Below are positions 11,253 to 20,954 of a stretch of 21,318 bases of DNA, one piece after another. Both the position numbers and the translations under genes were made by a program. Origin of the DNA: Paraglomus occultum (taxonomy: Eukaryota; Glomeromycota; Glomeromycetes; Paraglomerales; Paraglomeraceae); assembly GCA_910592205.1 (NCBI GenBank), contig CAJVPJ010000589.1, positions 1 to 21,318 of the forward strand, written 5' to 3'. Positions within the stretch are counted from its first letter, which is position 1. Each line of letters begins with the position of its first letter. The notes below the pieces were generated by a model, which worked only from the letters and a program-made list of their open reading frames with translations, did not search any database and was not told the origin of the DNA.

Positions 11253-11995
11253 GTAACACCAAGAACAAGAACAATAAAAACAACTACAATAACAAGGCGA
11301 ACAACAACGCCGGCAACAACGCCGGTAACAACAGAAATAATGGCCACAATAATGCACCCAATAGGAATAATTTGCATAACAACAACGTTCAAAACACCAA
11401 TAACCATAATCGATACGATCAAAGACAACGACAACAGTCGCATCCTAATAAACAAAAGCTCACGCAATCGAACGGTCAAAATCGAAGGAATAACCAACAG
11501 CATCATAAACAAAACCAGAACAATCAAGGACAGCGACGGTTGAGTTATTCAATTCAGCATGGGAATAATTATGCAGAACATAATAATAGGTATCATACAC
11601 AACAACAAAAGGAAGGAATAAAAGGAAACGAGCAGGGAGCATACGTGGTATACAATACAAATGGATGTGAGAGTAATCAACGGCATAGCAATAACTTTGA
11701 TCAGAACAACAATGCTTCCAATATTCAGGACACCGTTTATTCCCATTCTCATACGCCCTCTCTCAATGAACAGAAACAACATTACGGTCATAACACGTTT
11801 CCTACAACCCCATTTCAGACCCAAACGTTATCTGCTCCTCCAAAGCGTCCGTATTCTGCTCATATGCCCTTTCACGATGAACAAAGAACACCACAAATGA
11901 GCACGCCGTCTGTACAAACGAATCAGAGGAGTAACGAAACAGACGAGCCATCTATAAGTAGAAGAAGATCAGGTGGGGTAATGACGGGCCAGCAA

Positions 11996-12027
<32 letters not shown>

Positions 12028-14167
12028 ACATCAACAGCAGCAGCAGCAGCAACAGCAGCAGCCGCAACAGCAGCAACATCAACAGCAGCAGCAGCAACGC
12101 CAACAATTTCATAATTATCGACAACAGCAACAGCAGCAACCTACCGGAATGAAATTCGGAATCGGGAAAGGTGAGAAAAGCACCAATGAAAACAATGGAA
12201 GGGAAGAGAATCAATTATTTGAGCAATGGCGAGCGAATGGAAATAATGGCAACGGTAATAGTGGAAGAGGGAATATGGGGAATTACAGCAAGAATAACAG
12301 TAGCGGTAATAATAGCAGCGGTAATAATAATAGTGACTATGGGTATTCTAATAACTATCAGAACCCCATACACAGCCATAGCAATCCTAGTACACATGTT
12401 CACGCCAATACCTACACAAACGCACCACCATCTCTTACAACCACGCAAACTCACCCCTCTTCATCAGCACAGGGCACGAATTATAAGCAAGTTAAACCTG
12501 CGCTACATCCGATCCAGCCTCCAGCTTATTCATCTACAAGTCATCCTACGTCTCCCATCTACTTTTCTCCACGTCCCAATCCATCCACGACATCTCCATC
12601 ATCTGCCGCGCCAGTGACATCTACCACGTACGTGAAAGCAAGATATGTGCTACCGTCAGTATCATACCCTCATCAAGAAGATTTGAATAGTAGAAATGGC
12701 GATAACGGAAACGGAAACGGAATTGCAGGGCCGAATACGAATGCGGGTGGAAAAAGAAAAAATGTAGATAATATGGGAAAAAAAGGAAATGCGGGAGAGA
12801 AAAAGAATGGAATAGGGAGGGCAAGTGAGAAAGAAAGAGATAATAATTTTGAAAACGGCGTATGCGGTCAACGCCAACATGGCCAGAGTGAAAATGGACG
12901 CCAGCAACAGATGGGAAACAATACTGGTGGAAACAAGAATAAAAAAAGGAACCAATGGTCTCACAATAAAAATAATAACAGTCAGAACAACAACTATTAC
13001 AATAATGTCACTCAGAACAAGGTTAATGTTACTAGCAATCTTGGCAATTTTGCACACGGCAACCACAACGAACTCGTTTATATTCCCACGGGTTCGACGT
13101 TTTCCTACTCACAGTATTCTGTCAACAACTCCGTCCAGGCCGACGTGAATGTTCAAAGTGCTCCAAATAATTCTCCTTCGTATGAAGTATCGGGGAATCG
13201 GTATAACGGTAATGACGGTCAAGGAATACAAAAAGGTGACATTAATCATTCCAAGAAGCAAGATAGAGGGAACGGTCGTGTTGCGATGAATCAGCGAGAT
13301 GTTTATAATTTCGGGCGACGAGGAAATAACGCTAACAACAGTAACAACAGCAGCAATTTTAATGCGCATAATTCGGCACAGTCTTTCTGCCAAAATATAC
13401 AGCAATTTGCACCCGACCAACATATGCCCTTGCTCCTATCATCTGCACGGAACTCAATAATAGATGATAATGTTGACATCAATAACAATGCTTCCTCTGA
13501 TCACCAATCTGCACACACAGAAGATGTGTTTGTAAATAGTACCGCTGATAGTTCGCGGATGGTCAATCTGGCAATTGGAAATGGGCGGAGACACAATAAT
13601 AATGGCCAAGGAGGTGGAAGACCAAATGAACATAACGATGGAAACCAGCCTAGAGGTCAGGGGACGGAAGGAAAAAGTAAACGGCGTGCGAAGAAGAACG
13701 CACGGAATGGGTCTGCTCAAAAGAATAGCATTAGAAGAGACGAGACATCCACATCTCAGTCTTCATTACATTCGAATGGAAACTACATATCGTATCCTAA
13801 TAATGCTATCAAAAAACCTGCACCTTACCACAACAACAATACTAGTAATAATAACTTCAGTAAGACTATCAATAAGAACGCAACCAATTCCCCATCTTAT
13901 GCTCGTTCTCAACCTACTTCCCTAATAATGATGACAACGACGAATAACACACAGCCCTCGCATCCATTCACTACGCCATCAGTGTACAATAATATGGCAT
14001 CGAACCAGTTTACCCATGTACAGTCTTCCAACTCGACATCCTCCAACACTGATTCAATGTCTTCGAACGCAATAGAAACGATTGGACAGTCACTAAACCA
14101 ATCGTATGGACGTGGTGGACGCGGCGCAAGGAATGCTGGCAATAGGCGAGCAAGTGAGCAGAAGTAG
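8246..14167 (+). CDS. Cid1/Cid13-family non-canonical RNA nucleotidyltransferase with giant Asn/Gln-rich tail
   Basis: Adds AMP or UMP to RNA 3' ends, probably in the cytoplasm. Coding exons: 8246-8572, 8761-8873, 9104-9213, 9401-9470, 9562-14167; introns 188, 230, 187 and 91 bp, all GT-AG and in phase; predicted 1,741 aa. Residues 110-146 carry the family lead-in (ELLPTEESYKRRLEFVEKIR), then the nucleotide-binding GSS (147-149) and the catalytic pair DVD (Asp159, Asp161). The third catalytic Asp is Asp212 in CDMNINN. The PAP central part (HNTRLIKTYVSIDQRVRPL; GGTLSTYTW) follows, then the PAP-associated domain (ETLGGLLFAFFRRF; EEPFNTSRNLGNSAD, about 371-385). The EEPFNTSRNLG form is, from memory, typical of fungal Cid13-like poly(A) polymerases. 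From about residue 418 the protein is Asn/Gln/Gly-rich with Tyr-rich, basic and RGG-like (YGRGGRGARN) patches, likely disordered. It could be a poly(U) enzyme instead. The core assignment is secure; the start codon is less so. Confidence 0.9.
9243..9274 (+). repeat. 11-bp tandem repeat inside the third coding intron
   Basis: Unit AAGCGGAGACC repeated as 9243-9253 and 9254-9264, plus a partial third copy (AAGCGTAGAC) to 9274. It lies within the intron 9214-9400 and is followed by a T-run. Confidence 0.85.
11177..11251 (+). repeat. Pure (AAC)25 microsatellite encoding poly-Asn
   Basis: 25 uninterrupted AAC codons (about residues 746-770 of the polymerase) inside a wider Asn-rich stretch from 11090 to 11340. 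The absence of AAT codons marks recent triplet expansion. Long antisense open frames here (poly-Val and poly-Cys) are by-products of the repeat. Confidence 0.95.
11990..12140 (+). repeat. CAG/CAA tract encoding poly-Gln
   Basis: About residues 1017-1067 of the polymerase: Gln encoded by mixed CAG and CAA with scattered CAT (His), CCG (Pro) and CGC (Arg), so it is less uniform than the poly-Asn run. Confidence 0.9.
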
Positions 14168-14790
14168 GGATGCTGTAAAACGAATGTAGAAAATAGTATA
14201 TTAGAATGTGAATATAGACGGTTACGCTAACGAGGCGATAGATTTAATGATGGTTTCCTAGCTATATGGTCGTTCGGTTAGATTGATTGTACTTGACTTT
14301 TCTAGAATACATACGCTGTGCGAGTATTTTTGCTCAGCCATCAATCTTTCCTCGCAAGCTAAATGCGCCCCTTTTTTCCTCATGTAGAAAGAAATCCATC
14401 TTTATACACACGTCAGTGTAAGCCATCTTGTAATATTTTTTTTTTCTCTCCTGTCCTCGGACATAGATTTGTAATTTTCTCTATTCTTATTTTCATTTTC
14501 ACCTTATGCTATATACATAACCATATACATATTATCTATCACGGGATTGTAATCTTTGGGTTTATATATATATTATATATATGTTTTTGGTGTTGGGATG
14601 TGTAAATTTCCTGTTAAATTTATCTACATATAAGCACTAATTCTGTAATATTTGGTTTAAAAAAAATAAATACATCAATGAACACTTTGACAGTGAAAGA
14701 TAGTGTGTGAAGAGCATTATATATAGAGTATGCAGTATAAGACGTGCATTTAACAACGCAACGTCGGACTGATTTCTCTTAATATTCCTC
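14168..14790. other. Spacer between two convergent genes
   Basis: Holds the 3' ends of both flanking genes. AATAAA at 14665-14670 on the plus strand is a fair polyadenylation signal for the polymerase gene, implying a 3' UTR of roughly 500 nt. An AT dinucleotide run lies at 14562-14582. No clear AATAAA was seen for the minus-strand gene. No ORF is supported. Confidence 0.5.
14665..14670 (+). terminator. Candidate poly(A) signal AATAAA
   Basis: Exact AATAAA about 500 nt after the polymerase stop codon. TTATTTT- and GT-rich sequence nearby is compatible with a cleavage region. Confidence 0.4.
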
Positions 14791-17135
14791 TCAAATATGG
14801 TCGAATTTATTCATGTCAATGTCGTCAACATTTCGTAATATTTTAACAGATCTATGAGATTTTTCAGCTGCGTTATCACTAGCACTTATCTCGTCATTAC
14901 TATTATCATTGTCCTCTCCGACATCCACCAGTTCATCATCAGGAGAAGTTCGTTCTTCATTAATAGATATACCATTACCCTTGCGTAGATCCATCTCATA
15001 CTGGTTGCGAACAGACCTGATAACTGCAATCTACATTAAAAAAAGAAAAAGAAAAGAGGCACACACAGTTAAATTCACGGAGCATCAAGTGTACGTTCCC
15101 GTAAACCCAATCAGTTGATCATGCTAACCTCAGCGTTCGTTCTTAAATACTCCCTCTCCTCGTCAATGCTCAAATCCTTTTCCGTTATTTCTTCTCCATC
15201 ATCTCCGCTTTCATCCATCCTATTCACAGACTTCGCCCATAATTGTAACAGTCCCTTGGATGCATCGATAATCTCTTGTTCACTGTGAGTTTTGGATTGG
15301 AGAATAATCAAGATCCAATTAAGTTCGGGATCGTTTGTGGAGGCAGTAATTGGAGAAAGAGGTGGTGTGTTTGTGGATGTGTTGTTGTTACTTCCGTTGT
15401 CCTTGTAATGTTGAGAAAGTATTTTCTTAGCGTTTTGCACTTTACTAATACGCTTGTTTCTCAATGTCTCACTACGATTATATGCCGGTGGATGTTTCTT
15501 CAATAATGAAGCCCTCTCTTTCTCCTTATCCTTTTCGTTCTCTTTCCCTCTTACATCTCTCTCTCCTTTCCCGTCACCCTCCTCTACATCCTTTTCTAAT
15601 AAACTTTTAAATTTCACCAAATCGATCAGATACAAGTACCCTTTCGTAAATGTTTCATGAGCAAGCACTGCCCAAGGTAACTTCAACACCTGCGGATATA
15701 ACAATTGCTTTAATTCTCTATACCTCGTAATCATGACCGTTTCTGGCTTGATACCATGCATAGCAGCGACATAGGACTCGGCCAATTTGTGATTTTTGGC
15801 ACGTTCAGCCGAGTTGGGTTTCTCGATTGCTTCGATTGAGAGTAGAAGAACTGCAGCAAGTACAGGGATGGGCTGGCGGCCAGTGGTTAGCAAAGATGAG
15901 TAAGCAAAAGAAAGAACAGCACGTGAGACAACAAGAAGGATTTTCTTGTAAAGAGTCATCAGGGGTGATAAGCCTGGTATTGCGGGTATGGACGTGTCGT
16001 CGTAGAACATTGTTATATCGTCATAAAGATGTGTTAAGTCTGATTCGGTTGTGTAGATCGGAAGAAAAATTTTCGAAGGTTGTGTGGCAGTCGTCAGCAT
16101 GGAAGCCGAGTCGGGTTGTTGTGGTTCTTGAAGCGATTGAGGTACTTGCAGCGGTTCGACCGGCGTGAACATTGAATCTATTACTCGTTCTAGAATTTTT
16201 TCGGTATCAATCAATTGAATGGTAAATTCAGGAACGTAATTTCGAATGTGTTGGATTGTTGATGAGAGATTTGGAACTGTCGTGCCTGTTACTTCCTACG
16301 TGTACGGAAAAGAATGTATAGTACAGGGACATTAAATTGTAATTAGTTCAATTTTCAAAGAAAATTGTTTCGCTCACTTTAAAATAATAGAATCGCTAAT
16401 AAAATTCCCAACTTACAGCTATTTCGTTCAAAGTAATAGCAATGGCATTCTCTCTCACAGCAAAAACTATTGTTGCTCCAACAACGACATTGATTTCTGT
16501 ACGCCGTTTTAACTGAGTGGTTCTCGTAAGATAAATTTTTAAAATGTATTTCACTCTCTCGGTAAGAGATTGTATGTGAAGCGCTGAACAAAAGACTTCC
16601 GCTTTCTTGTAATACTAGGATACAGTAATGGGACAAGAAAAATAAAGAAACGAGAGAGCAAACAAAAACAAAAATGTTAATAGATCAATGAATGCCGACA
16701 CACTCTCGTAAAAGAAAAGGTATAATTGCTGATTACCTCGAAAAATTTAGATCTAGCTTCCGATCGATATCTTTTAGACAAATAATGGTCCACAGTTGAT
16801 GCAGTAAATAATCCTTCCTCGCTTGCGAGGTTGAATGTACTTCCATTACCTAATAAAGATCTATTATAATGTATCGATGATGCATGTATATGACAACCCC
16901 ACTCTATAATAATAACGAAAACAACAACACCTCACCCTCCCAAAACATCCTCTTTGCGATGTTTCTCTAGTATCAAAGTCTCATACTATTTACCATAGTC
17001 GTTCAATCCTGAGCCATAATCGGTTGCTCCATCGAGCGCCTGTGTGCCAAATAAAACGTCGGTCAGCACACCCCCACAGTCCACACATATTTGTTGGAAG
17101 TTTTCGAATACAGTACATTTATGACTACAATCCAT
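14791..17135 (-). CDS. TFIIB-family factor, BRF2-like TFIIIB subunit
   Basis: Would bridge TBP and RNA polymerase at promoters, in the nucleus. Exons on the minus strand: 17135-16994, 16849-16737, 16614-16417, 16295-15129, 15030-14791; introns 144, 122, 121 and 98 bp, all GT-AG and phase-consistent; predicted 619 aa. Residues 3-20 form a zinc ribbon (MDCSHKC...CVDCGGVLTD). The first cyclin-like repeat spans about 60-190 (INVVVGATIVFAVRENAIAI, then TLNEIAEVTGTTVPNLSS). The second, after an acidic/Pro insert, includes TGRQPIPVLAAVLLL (about 289-303). A Lys/Glu and Ser/Asn linker leads to a C-terminal block, DEEREYLRTNAEIAVIRSVR. The TGRxPxPV and YLRTxxE patterns are closest, from memory, to animal BRF2; the C-terminal block also recalls BRF1 homology block II, and TFIIB itself is less likely. 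ATG 17135 was chosen because the ribbon sits at the N terminus in this family. The frame stays open to 17357, so an upstream exon is possible. Confidence 0.75.
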
Positions 17136-18075
17136 TGATGTAGTAGACGTCCGCTTAATTTCAATACGAGACGAGCGTTTGCCGGACTGAAGTTGAGAAA
17201 TGAAGTTAGTAAGTGGTTGGGGGAATGCGTTGATCGCGTCTTGGCAGCAACTGTAGCGTTCGAAGATTGTGGGATAGAATTTTGATCTGCGGATGATATT
17301 ATTAGTCAGTTTGTTTAGTTGTGTTACTATTACGTAATTTGTATTCAGGGTGAAATTTCATTATGATTATGTTTATGTTGAGGTTTTTAAAGAGGAAGAA
17401 ACTCAAGGATGCGTCGGCATCAACAGATATTCCAGCTACTCGTCAGAAAACTGGGTGGGGCGAAATGTTCGCATCCCACACACAATCCAACACAATAGTC
17501 ATTCGGTGGATCTAACAAAGCCATGATACCACCTGAAACCAGAGGCTTGTTGGGTATGTAACTTTTGTTGTTTTTTATTAATCCACCTACCACAAATACA
17601 AACATTATTTTCACGATTAATAATAATAAATCTACATCAACTGAACAACAGCTGGATTACATTAAGTATGTGCTTGCAAATGTCCCAATGGCATGCTCAA
17701 TTTTCAATTGATGGCACTTACACTACCATCATTCTCATGAAGACATTCCAACCGGATTTCCTTTGGACTCAGTACATTACAGAAGTTGTATGTCTGTATT
17801 ATTTTGTTTGCATATTAATGATCATATGTTAATAATTATTTGTGTTTTAATGACAGGATATCAATATCATATTATGGATGATACTGCTGATACATCTGTG
17901 AAAATTCATGGACTATTACTATAGAGCTGCTATCAAGCCATTTCAAATGCAATGAATTTTAAATTTGCTGGTATGTTTTTGGAAACCGATACAGACGCAC
18001 GCAGTGGAAGCATATAGTAATTAAAAAATTCGCTAATACTAATGCTAACTATTAACACTGGAATTCACAGGAACT
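17136..18075. other. Region upstream of the TFIIB-like gene
   Basis: On the minus strand the zinc-ribbon frame stays open back to 17357, and a good acceptor (ATCATCCGCAG) lies at 17287-17297, so a longer N terminus cannot be excluded. A separate 52-codon piece from ATG 17575 or nearby (MALLDPPNDYCVGLCVGC...) at 17420-17614 is Cys-containing and might be a first exon, but I found no clean phase-matched donor. The remainder to 18075 is AT-rich without a recognisable gene. Confidence 0.3.
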
Positions 18076-18285
18076 GTGAAATTCTTGTCGCAACTCACAA
18101 TTAACTGTAAACGTAAAAACGTGACATTTGCTCAGAAGCGTGAGATATGTGAAAAATGTTACAAAAAACCAAAACCTTTTCAAGCTGACTTGGCGATCGA
18201 GTATTGTGTAAGACAAAGTACTATCTCTGATATTCTGTCAAATAGATTTTTAATTAAACGATACCTGATATTTTGTAACAGATGA
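18076..18285 (+). mobile_element. Pogo/Tigger transposase fragment: CENP-B-type helix-turn-helix
   Basis: The open frame has no ATG start and encodes about 69 residues. Positions 18109-18240 match the N-terminal Psq/CENP-B DNA-binding domain of Tigger-like transposases: KRKNVTFAQKREICE, then QADLAIEYCVRQSTISDIL, where the second part is the recognition-helix region. The frame stops soon after; the second helix-turn-helix and the DDE catalytic domain are absent downstream, so this is a truncated, non-functional relic. Some domain positions are occupied by Cys (EKCYKK, EYCVRQ), consistent with decay. No terminal CAGT/ATAATTCGA repeats were seen nearby, so the element boundaries are unknown. Confidence 0.75.
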
Positions 18286-19531
18286 AGCTTTACTATTGGT
18301 TATATCGGTTATCGAGCCCTAATTCTTATTATTATATGATGTGAACAAAATAATACCGATTATTGGAATTGCGCGATGTTATATGAATTATCGGTTTTCC
18401 GGATATCAGTTTGACAGTATTTGTATTAATATTAAATCTTGTATGTATTATTATACATTTATTTAAGGGGCTGAGTCTGCATGGCAAAGCAAAAAATGAA
18501 AGATGTAAGTGTAAAAAATGCTGAACCTCAAGAGTGAATTTGAGTGGGCTATGATTATATATACACTAGTAGTAATTTTCGTGCAAATAATATTTGAGTT
18601 ACTATTTGTTATTTTGAATATAAAATTTCACAAGATTATGAACGCTAACAAATTGTATTATATGACGCAGGAGTGACTTGGCCACATAATCTAATGTGGT
18701 GTGATGGGAAGGGGAAGGGCGTGCTTACTGGCAGTCTCGCAGAACGGATTAAAATCGAACGGCATATTAATATGAGATTGCACAAAAATGCGGATAAAGT
18801 TGGTTCGTGACCAGTAGCCATATTTGAGATAGCTGCTGCATTGGCTTGCCTGTATGTAGTCTGCCATATTCGCTTCGAATATATTGATTGGAATTATTAA
18901 GGGTAATTATAATTGTTCATTGATAATAACTCAATTAATATCATGCAAAGTTAAATTTACAGTATTTTCTGGTTCTTTCTATTTTATAGAACGGTGTGAT
19001 GCATGAGATAAAGATATCGAGCGGTTCAATCACTGTAGAAACTCATGACGGTTACTTTTCCTGGGAGGTTTATTACGTATTATCATCATTTATTATTATT
19101 ATTTATAATTGTTATGAATGGAAATCAGAATGTTGGATAAAACATATCAGTGACATAATAACATGATTAGTTGAAAGCTGAACGTCATTACTATTGCCAC
19201 TAGTTTTACATGTTGTCTATTGATATCGCAATAATAATCCAGTGTATAATAATATGATATCGACATTAAATTGTTTTTTAGAAATCGTGGGAATGTAATT
19301 AACTTGATAATAATTCCATGTAACTTGCAATTGTTATCTAGATTGAATAAATTTTTCGCCTCACACTCAGCGTGTAGGTGTTAATGTATCTAACATTATA
19401 GTACAATCCCGGAAAAAGGTACTGGCAGAATCTTGTCATTTTTTGGTACCAATAAAAAGTACACAGCAACAATCTGTTTCATTCAGCAAGTGTTGCGCAA
19501 CACACATATGTTTTGTTTGTCTGTCTTTTCG
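18286..19531. other. AT-rich DNA without recognised genes
   Basis: No ORF worth calling. Small features: a hairpin CCACAT-6 nt-ATGTGG at 18682-18699 and a 14-bp palindrome at 19490-19503. Part may be the decayed body of the transposon whose DNA-binding domain lies at 18.1 kb, but no transposase motif was found. Confidence 0.35.
19490..19503. promoter_or_regulatory. Perfect 14-bp palindrome with TTGCGCAA core
   Basis: GTGTTGCGCAACAC is its own reverse complement. The TTGCGCAA core equals the C/EBP-type bZIP consensus, so it could be a bZIP site; chance is also possible. The nearest ORF candidate begins at 19532. Confidence 0.25.
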
Positions 19532-19957
19532 TTATTGCAAATCGTCAATCGTGAAGTGCGTTTGGAATGCAGTGTAAAAATTTCTAATTGACGCAAATAG
19601 AAAAACGGTTATTACAAACTCTACCAAAAATCTTCTGATTGACCGACTTGTCATGTGTGCGGGAATCCATGTATTAAATGAAATCCGACGATCAACTGTG
19701 GCGTTATGTTTGTCCCACAGAAAAAAAAACCCCTTATTCCCCTTCCCTATAAAAATAGAACTTCCTTCATTATTGAATCGCTGTCTTGAGGACCCACCAC
19801 AAATATACATCAACAGAATTACCGAGAAGTCTGCTGACCTGATGTTTAACATAATCCGACCAGTAGTCACAGACTTCAGTGAACTAATTCCAAATGTATA
19901 TTTGTTTTGGTGCGCATTTAGCATTAGATGTATCGCCGGTCGTTTGTAGTCGGACAA
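19532..19957 (-). CDS. Doubtful ORF of up to 141 codons, unidentified; opposite strand also open
   Basis: The minus-strand frame starts at a TTG (19957); its first ATG is 11 codons further in, giving MLNAHQNKYTFGISSLK. It ends at 19532 and carries a hydrophobic stretch near the C terminus (RRFLVEFVITVFLFASI). The plus strand is open for 98 codons from 19653 to 19949, with peptides such as EDPPQIYINRITEKSADLMF. Only one can be real, and neither is recognised. The plus-strand version reads a little more like a decayed mobile-element or conserved protein segment. Low support for both. Confidence 0.15.
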   Translation of the reverse strand: MSDYKRPAIHLMLNAHQNKYTFGISSLKSVTTGRIMLNIRSADFSVILLMYICGGSSRQRFNNEGSSIFIGKGNKGFFFLWDKHNATVDRRISFNTWIPAHMTSRSIRRFLVEFVITVFLFASIRNFYTAFQTHFTIDDLQ

Positions 19958-20829
19958 ACGGCCTTAATCCAAGTAATCGTATACAAGTTATTACCAGGTA
20001 CGATATTGGGTATCAACTCGTTTATTCAAGTTAGAATTATGCTATATAAAAGCACACCTTTTTCCTCCGTCCAAGTACTAAATGCTCATTTCCTACTTCT
20101 ATGCTGATACTTGTCGTGCAGGCAACGTTTTACATATTTACTATATATTTTCGCAACCGGCATAGTTTTATGCCTGATCGTAAGCAGACCTCAGACACCA
20201 CTGGGTCTTTATGTCTAATTGTAAGCACAACTTTATATCGCGACGGAATCTATGACTTATTTTATCTCTAATGGTAAGCTCGCTCATAAAAATTTCTAAT
20301 CGATACCACCGCACCGAAATCTTTGTAAAGGAAACTAACTCGAGCTTTCATAGTTACATAATTTTCAGCCCCAATCAATATTCGATATAAGCATTTCCTT
20401 ACCAAAACGCTTGGGAATGCTAAAGAGACGGTAGCTATTCACAAATGAGTTTACATTTGCACACGTTTATGTTCTAATCATTACTTTAACAATAGTCAAA
20501 CGGCCTATTCGTGTTGCCAATTCAACAAGATCAAGACGGGTAGCGTTCCAACCTTAATAAGTAACTACTGGAACCTGCTTTTAAAATAGCCTAATAGTTA
20601 TACATCGTAATATATGAACGGAAGTAAATTTCTCTGGAAGTACAGGACTTTCACTATCCATTATTGTTGAATTGTTGACATTTTGTAGTCTCTATTCGTC
20701 TGATTAAAGCGTTTTGACCATTGTTCGTACTGAATAAAAGTGTCGTTGACATTTAATCCGCACTTGCTATCACCATTTTAGTTGTTTTGCTCTAGTACAT
20801 GTCAAAGTATCGGTACTAACGCTAATCAC
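19958..20829. other. Non-coding DNA with a triplicated 19-nt motif
   Basis: No gene recognised. It contains three diverged copies of a 19-nt motif (annotated separately); otherwise AT-rich with no ORF of note. Confidence 0.4.
20167..20279 (+). repeat. Three spaced copies of a 19-nt motif
   Basis: Copies at 20167-20185 (TTTATGCCTGATCGTAAGC), 20208-20226 (TTTATGTCTAATTGTAAGC) and 20261-20279 (TTTATCTCTAATGGTAAGC). Copies 1 and 2 share 16 of 19 positions, copies 2 and 3 share 17 of 19. All are in the same orientation, spaced 41 and 53 bp apart. This could be a degenerate tandem repeat or a set of binding sites. Confidence 0.6.
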
Positions 20830-20954
20830 ATAATTGGGGAAAGGCTAAAGCGGAGCAGAACGTGATCCCGTATTCGCGGTTTTATTGGCTGTCATGCAAA
20901 TTGACCAATGGAATTGCGAGAGATCTGCTCCGCTTTAGACATGCCCCATAATTG
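20830..20954. repeat. 125-bp hairpin/MITE-like palindrome containing CCAAT boxes and an octamer
   Basis: A perfect 15-bp inverted repeat, CTAAAGCGGAGCAGA at 20845-20859 and its complement at 20924-20938, sits inside weaker outer arms (AATTGGGG left, CCCCATAATT right). The 64-bp centre holds ATTGG (20885-20889) and CCAAT (about 20905-20909) in opposite orientations, flanking ATGCAAAT (20894-20901). It could be a short non-autonomous transposon or a symmetrical divergent promoter. No clear target-site duplication was seen. Confidence 0.6.

Noticed and set aside
10931-11527. 198-codon minus-strand frame and a 188-codon plus-strand frame over the Asn tract
   Set aside because: Poly-Val and poly-Thr readings of the AAC repeat; the overlapping polymerase frame has family motifs and phase-consistent exons.
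16140-16160. GCGGTTCGACCGG considered as a tRNA T-arm
   Set aside because: Lies inside a coding exon and no cloverleaf can be drawn around it; no other tRNA candidate was found.
16379-16636. 85-codon minus-strand frame
   Set aside because: Overlaps the third exon of the TFIIB-like gene in another frame; the correct frame gives the cyclin-fold sequence and in-phase splice sites.
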